Assembly (NCBI GenBank): GCA_964563125.1
Contig: CAZLVY010000072.1
Location: 1 to 8,093 of the forward strand
DNA from: UBA1368 sp964563125
GTDB lineage: Bacteria; Bacillota; Syntrophomonadia; Syntrophomonadales; Syntrophomonadaceae
DNA: 8,093 bases
Reading direction: 5' to 3'
Part shown: positions 4,714 through 8,093 of the stretch, one piece after another
Numbering within the stretch: position 1 is the first letter of the stretch
Layout of the letters: every line of letters begins with the position of its first letter
Translations under genes and position numbers: made by a program
Notes under the pieces: generated by a model
What the model saw: the letters and a program-made list of their open reading frames with translations, nothing else
Databases searched by the model: none
Told to the model about the DNA's origin: nothing

Positions 4714-6375
4714 ATGAATTATTGGTGGCAGTTAAAATATATCCGCCGACGCCGTGAGATTGTGGGAACTTTTGTGCGCCATGGTATGGGCTATTTTGTG
4801 CAAAGAGCAGGACTGGGTGATCCAGCTATCACTGCTATCGGCAGTACACTTCGAAGAGAAAATAAGACTAACAACTATCTCCTGGCAGTAAATTTGCGTG
4901 AAGCTTTCATGGAATTGGGACCTACTTTTGTTAAGCTGGGCCAGCTTTTAAGTACCCGCTCTGATATTTTACCGCCGGTTTTTATCGAGGAATTGGAAAA
5001 ACTGCAGGATAAAGTAACTCCTATTAGTTATGAAGCAATTACCAAAGTTTTAATTGAGGATTTAGGTCCCCTGGATAATATATTTTCCTATTTTAATCCT
5101 GAACCATTAGCCGCTGCTTCTATTGGGCAGGTTCACCGTGCCTGTCTGAAAAGTGGCGAAGATGTAATAGTCAAAGTTCAGCGACCGGCTATTGAGTCCA
5201 CGGTTAGAAATGATCTGGAAATTCTAAAAGGATTGGCTCGCATATCGGAGCGCCGCTCAGCTGAAGCAAGTCAAATCGGAGTTAATGCTATAGTGGAGGA
5301 TTTTGCCAAAACCTTATTGCGGGAACTTGACTATGAGAGAGAAGCCCGCAATACGGAGCAGGTATTTCATAATTTTGCTGATGACAAGAGGGTTTTGATA
5401 CCACGTGTATACAGACAGTACAGCACCCCCCGGGTTCTGATTGAAGATTATATTGAGGGCTATAAACTAAGTGACATACAAAGTTTAGATCGTCAGGGCT
5501 GGAGCCGGCGCAATTTGTCGCGCTTAGGCACGGAAGCTTTTCTTTCGCAGATTTTATTGCACGGCTTTTTCCAGGCCGACCCCCATCCGGGCAATATTCT
5601 GGCTGTCAATGAAAATACCATTGCTTTTATTGACTTCGGTGAAACAGGCTATCTGGGGGAAAGACGTCTGATGTTTATCGGTGAGCTGCTGATGGCAGTA
5701 AGTAAAAAAGACCCCTATAAAGCAACCTCCGTACTGGGGGATATGGGTATTCTGGAAGATATTGATGACATCGAAGCTTTTTCCGAGGATCTGGGTGAAC
5801 TCTTGGATGGATTGATGATAGGTACTATAGGGGATGTAGATATTAAGACTTTGCGTGCCGACATAATGACACTGGCTTATCGCTACCATCTCAAAATGCC
5901 GGCTTATCTTACTTCCTTAATGAAAGCTCTGATTACCGTGGAAGGATTAGGCAAAAAACTTGACCCGACTTTTAATTTCAATGAGGTGGCAGGACCTCTG
6001 GCAGCTAAAGTTTATGCTGAGCGAATGCAACCCAAAAGCATTGCCCGCTATATACAGAGCCGCTATTATCAGGATGTTAAACCTTTACTGAATCTGCCCC
6101 TGAATCTTAATCAGACGCTGAAAAAGACTGGTGAAGGTAAGCTGGTAATCAATTTGGCCATGGAGTTAACCCCCAGGGCAAACCGCAAGGTAACCCAACT
6201 GGTAAGCCGTCTGGGTTTTGCCATGATAACTACTGGTGCTTTAATAGGTTCGGCTTTGGTTTTACAGACTAACCATTCTCCGTCAATTGATAAGTTTGCA
6301 TTCCTGGGGATCATTGGTTTTACTGCAGCTATTATTGGCATGATTGTTTTTTTAATTAGCTCCTTAAGAAATTAG
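4714..6375 (+). CDS. UbiB/AarF (ABC1/ADCK) family protein kinase-like protein
   Basis: The 553-residue protein carries all hallmarks of the UbiB/ABC1/AarF family, atypical kinase-fold ATPases. Visible: the KxGQ motif KLGQLLSTRSDILP (74-87); the alanine-rich loop AAASIGQV (133-140) that replaces the glycine loop; the ATP lysine in VKVQRP (K154); the ELDYEREARN helix (204-213); the catalytic loop QADPHPGNIL (287-296); and the metal-binding DFG (307-309). Two hydrophobic helices at the C-terminus (about 501-518 and 528-549), with a basic end, anchor it to the membrane, typical of bacterial members. The start has GGGTGGG upstream. In E. coli UbiB supports ubiquinone synthesis; in an anaerobic Clostridium-like organism a ubiquinone role is unlikely, and a function in membrane lipid or isoprenoid-quinone handling is the reasonable but unproven alternative. 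It ends 14 bp before the convergent DUF1232 gene, with no terminator hairpin visible between them. Confidence 0.9.
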   Translation: MNYWWQLKYIRRRREIVGTFVRHGMGYFVQRAGLGDPAITAIGSTLRRENKTNNYLLAVNLREAFMELGPTFVKLGQLLSTRSDILPPVFIEELEKLQDKVTPISYEAITKVLIEDLGPLDNIFSYFNPEPLAAASIGQVHRACLKSGEDVIVKVQRPAIESTVRNDLEILKGLARISERRSAEASQIGVNAIVEDFAKTLLRELDYEREARNTEQVFHNFADDKRVLIPRVYRQYSTPRVLIEDYIEGYKLSDIQSLDRQGWSRRNLSRLGTEAFLSQILLHGFFQADPHPGNILAVNENTIAFIDFGETGYLGERRLMFIGELLMAVSKKDPYKATSVLGDMGILEDIDDIEAFSEDLGELLDGLMIGTIGDVDIKTLRADIMTLAYRYHLKMPAYLTSLMKALITVEGLGKKLDPTFNFNEVAGPLAAKVYAERMQPKSIARYIQSRYYQDVKPLLNLPLNLNQTLKKTGEGKLVINLAMELTPRANRKVTQLVSRLGFAMITTGALIGSALVLQTNHSPSIDKFAFLGIIGFTAAIIGMIVFLISSLRN

Positions 6376-6389
6376 CATTCAGTTATATC

Positions 6390-6842
6390 TTATTTCCCGG
6401 CCATTTTTAACATCGTTTTAATTTTGCCTAAAACTCCTTTGCCAATCATTTGATCGGCCGTTTCAATTATGCGTTTGACCAGAAGCAAAATGTCTTCTTC
6501 ACCTGCCCAGTGCCGCATAATTAATTCCGGATCAGTTTCGTTAATCAGAGTGTTTAATACTATTGCACTTATTACAACGTCATCAGTAAACCCTAAAGGG
6601 CCTAGAATTGCCTCGGGAATTAAATCAATTGGGCTTACAAAATAGGCAATGGCAATACCTAATTTAGCCTTATTTTTGAGCGGTACCGCAGGATCCAATG
6701 TCAGTTTACACAAAAGGTAAAATAGATCAGGCACTATCAAAATATACTCAGCCCATTTGTTATTTTGACCTTCTTGTGATTGTGCCCATTCCACAACTCT
6801 CTTACGCAAACTATGATAAAAATCTAAATTATTGTCATCCAC
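6390..6842 (-). CDS. DUF1232 (YkvA-family) protein
   Basis: Read from GTG at 6842 this is a 150-residue protein of the YkvA/DUF1232 family, whose biochemical function is not established. The diagnostic core is at about residues 59-97, with AYFVSPIDLIPEAI (66-79) followed by GFTDDVVI (84-91); the S-P-I-D-L-I-P and D-D-V elements are the family signature. This core contains two short hydrophobic helices, so membrane association is likely. The ends are charged, amphipathic helices. A longer reading from GTG at 6851 is possible, but the ribosome binding site GAAAGGG (6857-6851) would then touch the start codon, whereas it lies eight bases before GTG 6842; I therefore prefer the shorter form. The gene converges with the UbiB-family gene and diverges from fdhD across about 200 bp. 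Confidence 0.85.
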   Translation of the reverse strand: MDDNNLDFYHSLRKRVVEWAQSQEGQNNKWAEYILIVPDLFYLLCKLTLDPAVPLKNKAKLGIAIAYFVSPIDLIPEAILGPLGFTDDVVISAIVLNTLINETDPELIMRHWAGEEDILLLVKRIIETADQMIGKGVLGKIKTMLKMAGK

Positions 6843-6850
6843 AATTATCA

Positions 6851-6857
6851 CCCTTTC
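6851..6857 (-). promoter_or_regulatory. Ribosome binding site that decides the DUF1232 start
   Basis: GAAAGGG on the minus strand (6857-6851) is eight bases from GTG 6842, but overlaps the upstream in-frame GTG at 6851-6849. It supports a three-residue shorter protein. Confidence 0.65.
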
Positions 6858-6903
6858 GGTTACTTTATCTGCCTAAATCCATAATACCTATTTTTCTTTC
6901 TTT

Positions 6904-6932
6904 TTACTAATTTATGTACTGCCAGATAGTAA
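6904..6932. promoter_or_regulatory. Inverted repeat in the DUF1232/fdhD divergent intergenic region
   Basis: TTACTA (6904-6909) and TAGTAA (6927-6932) form a perfect 6-bp inverted repeat with 17 bp between arms. It could be an operator shared by the two divergent genes. The region also has a TAATAT (6985-6990) that may be a -10 for fdhD, but no good -35 partner. Confidence 0.25.
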
Positions 6933-7043
6933 GAAGTAAATTTTTTGCCACTATAACAACAGTTTTTTGTAGCGACACAGCAGCTAATATGGTTAAATTA
7001 TGGGAAAGCATGTAAGTAGGCAGCCTGAAGTAAAGGAGAGAAT

Positions 7044-7805
7044 ATGGATATCATCAAAGAACGGGAAGTGCAAGTTTTCAACCGGGGAAATATATCATCC
7101 GGCAAAGATTTTCTGGTAGTAGAAGAAAGCCTGCAAATAGTATTGAATGGAATTGACCTGGTAAATATCGCCTGTTCCCCGGAAAATACCACCCAGTTAG
7201 CAATCGGTTATTTACTTAGTGAAGGCTATATAAAAAAGCCCGGGGATATTACAAATCTGAATGCGGAAAATCCGCTTTGTATTAAAGTTGAGACTGAGAA
7301 AAACATAGATATTTCGTCTGATACGACCAGGGTCAACACCTGTATGGGCAAAGGCAGAAGTAATTTGCCTTTGCCATTGCCTTATGATGGTGTTAGTTTA
7401 CGATTTAGTCCTGAGCATCTATTAAAGATAATAAACCAACTGGACTCAACTTCAGTTACTTTTCATCGTACTGGTGGAGTACATAGTGCAGGATTGGCAG
7501 ATAACCATCAAATGCTTTTTCGCTGCGAAGATATTGGCAGACATAATGCTGTTGACAAAGTTATCGGGGAGGCTTTTCTAAAACGAGTTGGCCTTAATGA
7601 TAAATGTCTGTTGCTGAGCGGGCGTATAGCTTCTGAAATCTTAATAAAAACAGCACGCAACGGTATTCCCGTCATTTTATCACGCTCAGCCCCTACCTTG
7701 CTGGCAGTTGAACTGGCCGAACAGCTGGGATTGACAGTTGTTGGCTTTGCCCGTGGTGAGCGCTTTAATATTTATTGCAATAGTGAGCGTATTTTGTTTG
7801 ACTAA
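7044..7805 (+). CDS. fdhD: Formate dehydrogenase accessory sulfurtransferase FdhD
   Basis: The 253-residue protein is FdhD, which passes sulfur from a cysteine desulfurase to the bis-MGD molybdenum/tungsten cofactor so that formate dehydrogenase becomes active. Recognisable blocks: NIACSPENTTQLAIGYLLSEG (41-61); the cysteine loop VNTCMGKG (97-104); FHRTGGVHSAGLA (140-152); EDIGRHNAVDKVIG (162-175); LSGRIASEILIKTARNGIPV (191-210); SRSAPTLLAVELAEQLGLT (213-231); and the end VGFARGERFNIY. Length is normal. The start at 7044 follows AAAGGAG (7032-7038) closely. Odd point: the E. coli protein has a C-x-x-C pair in this loop, whereas here only C100 is present and the position three residues later is Lys. 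No formate dehydrogenase gene is in the window; the neighbours are unrelated. It implies that the organism makes a molybdo- or tungsto-formate dehydrogenase elsewhere. Confidence 0.93.
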   Translation: MDIIKEREVQVFNRGNISSGKDFLVVEESLQIVLNGIDLVNIACSPENTTQLAIGYLLSEGYIKKPGDITNLNAENPLCIKVETEKNIDISSDTTRVNTCMGKGRSNLPLPLPYDGVSLRFSPEHLLKIINQLDSTSVTFHRTGGVHSAGLADNHQMLFRCEDIGRHNAVDKVIGEAFLKRVGLNDKCLLLSGRIASEILIKTARNGIPVILSRSAPTLLAVELAEQLGLTVVGFARGERFNIYCNSERILFD

Positions 7806-7810
7806 AAACT

Positions 7811-7894
7811 AAATGCTATTTTTGTGAAGTTGAAAGGCAGTAAATAAAAGAGTTGGAGCAGGGAAAAAAGCGGATAAACCACAAACTAGCATTT
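7811..7894. repeat. Widely spaced 8-bp inverted repeat after fdhD
   Basis: AAATGCTA (7811-7818) and TAGCATTT (7887-7894) are perfect inverted copies 68 bp apart, just past the fdhD stop. The spacing is too wide for a normal terminator; the significance is unknown. Confidence 0.3.
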
Positions 7895-7941
7895 AAACAG
7901 GCATGCGATAGAAAAACGAGGAGATTGTGGAAAGCAGATGT

Positions 7942-7953
7942 GGCTAATTAGCC
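7942..7953. promoter_or_regulatory. Perfect 12-bp palindrome upstream of topB, possible operator
   Basis: GGCTAATTAGCC is a perfect palindrome 65 bp before the topB start. Its right half overlaps TTAGCC (7948-7953), which is 18 bp from TAAACT (7972-7977); these could be weak -35 and -10 elements, so a repressor bound here would block the promoter. Inferred only. Confidence 0.35.
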
Positions 7954-8017
7954 GCTGATATACAGATATGGTAAACTAACAGCAAACCTTAACAGCATAT
8001 AAGAAATGAGGAACTTA

Positions 8018-8093
8018 ATGAAAACACTAGTCTTAGCGGAAAAACCCAGCGTTGCCCGTGAAATTGCCCGGGTGTTAAGCAGTCAATCGAAAA
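8018..8093 (+). CDS. topB: DNA topoisomerase III, N-terminal fragment
   Basis: The open frame runs from ATG 8018 to the window end, 25 codons. The sequence MKTLVLAEKPSVAREIARVL is the characteristic start of the TOPRIM domain of type IA topoisomerase III, including the E-K-P-S motif with its metal-binding glutamate (E8). Topoisomerase III decatenates and relaxes DNA through a 5'-phosphotyrosine intermediate; the active-site tyrosine lies outside the window. GAGGA at 8008-8012 is a fitting ribosome binding site. It lies 212 bp after fdhD, so it probably has its own promoter. The call rests on the N-terminus alone; a plasmid-type TopB cannot be told from a chromosomal one here. Confidence 0.85.
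   Translation, partial: MKTLVLAEKPSVAREIARVLSSQSK

Noticed and set aside
5554..5889. 111-residue minus-strand ORF inside the UbiB-family gene
   Set aside because: It is antisense to a fully conserved kinase-like region and has no start signals or recognisable domain.

Overview
This window looks like chromosomal DNA of a low-to-moderate GC, Gram-positive, probably anaerobic bacterium of the class Clostridia (Bacillota). Shine-Dalgarno sites are strong, one promoter is a near-consensus SigA type, and the gene content fits: AdeC-type adenine deaminase, FdhD, a DUF1232 protein and topoisomerase III. Genus cannot be fixed from the sequence; a Syntrophomonas/Peptococcales-like organism is only a guess.

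Layout. Positions 1-152 are the 3' end of a gene whose protein ends in a Rieske [2Fe-2S] half-motif (CPCHGSRF). It was probably a YhfW-like FAD oxidoreductase with a C-terminal Rieske domain. A perfect 13-bp stem-loop terminator follows (238-269). Next comes a same-strand purine cassette: adenine deaminase (487-2244), a probable nucleobase permease (2298-3398) and a purine-type phosphoribosyltransferase (3457-4002). Together these would import a purine base, deaminate it, and join a base to PRPP to make a nucleotide. Positions 4012-4296 hold a dense, apparently noncoding palindrome/repeat element, the most unexplained part of the window. A small winged-helix gene (4495-4301, minus) converges on it. 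Its near-consensus promoter shows that the longest ORF start (TTG at 4519) cannot be the real start.

Divergent from that gene is a UbiB/AarF-family protein kinase-like gene with two C-terminal membrane helices (4714-6375). A DUF1232/YkvA gene on the opposite strand (6842-6390) converges tail-to-tail with it, only 14 bp apart. Then come fdhD (7044-7805), for formate dehydrogenase maturation, and the first 25 codons of a topoisomerase III (topB) gene running off the end (8018-8093).

Most genes are ordinary housekeeping or accessory metabolism. The points worth a second look are the structured repeat element with two hairpins showing compensatory base changes, the altered signature motifs in the deaminase, and the single-cysteine loop in FdhD. 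I found no CRISPR array, insertion sequence, rRNA, tRNA or recognisable purine riboswitch.
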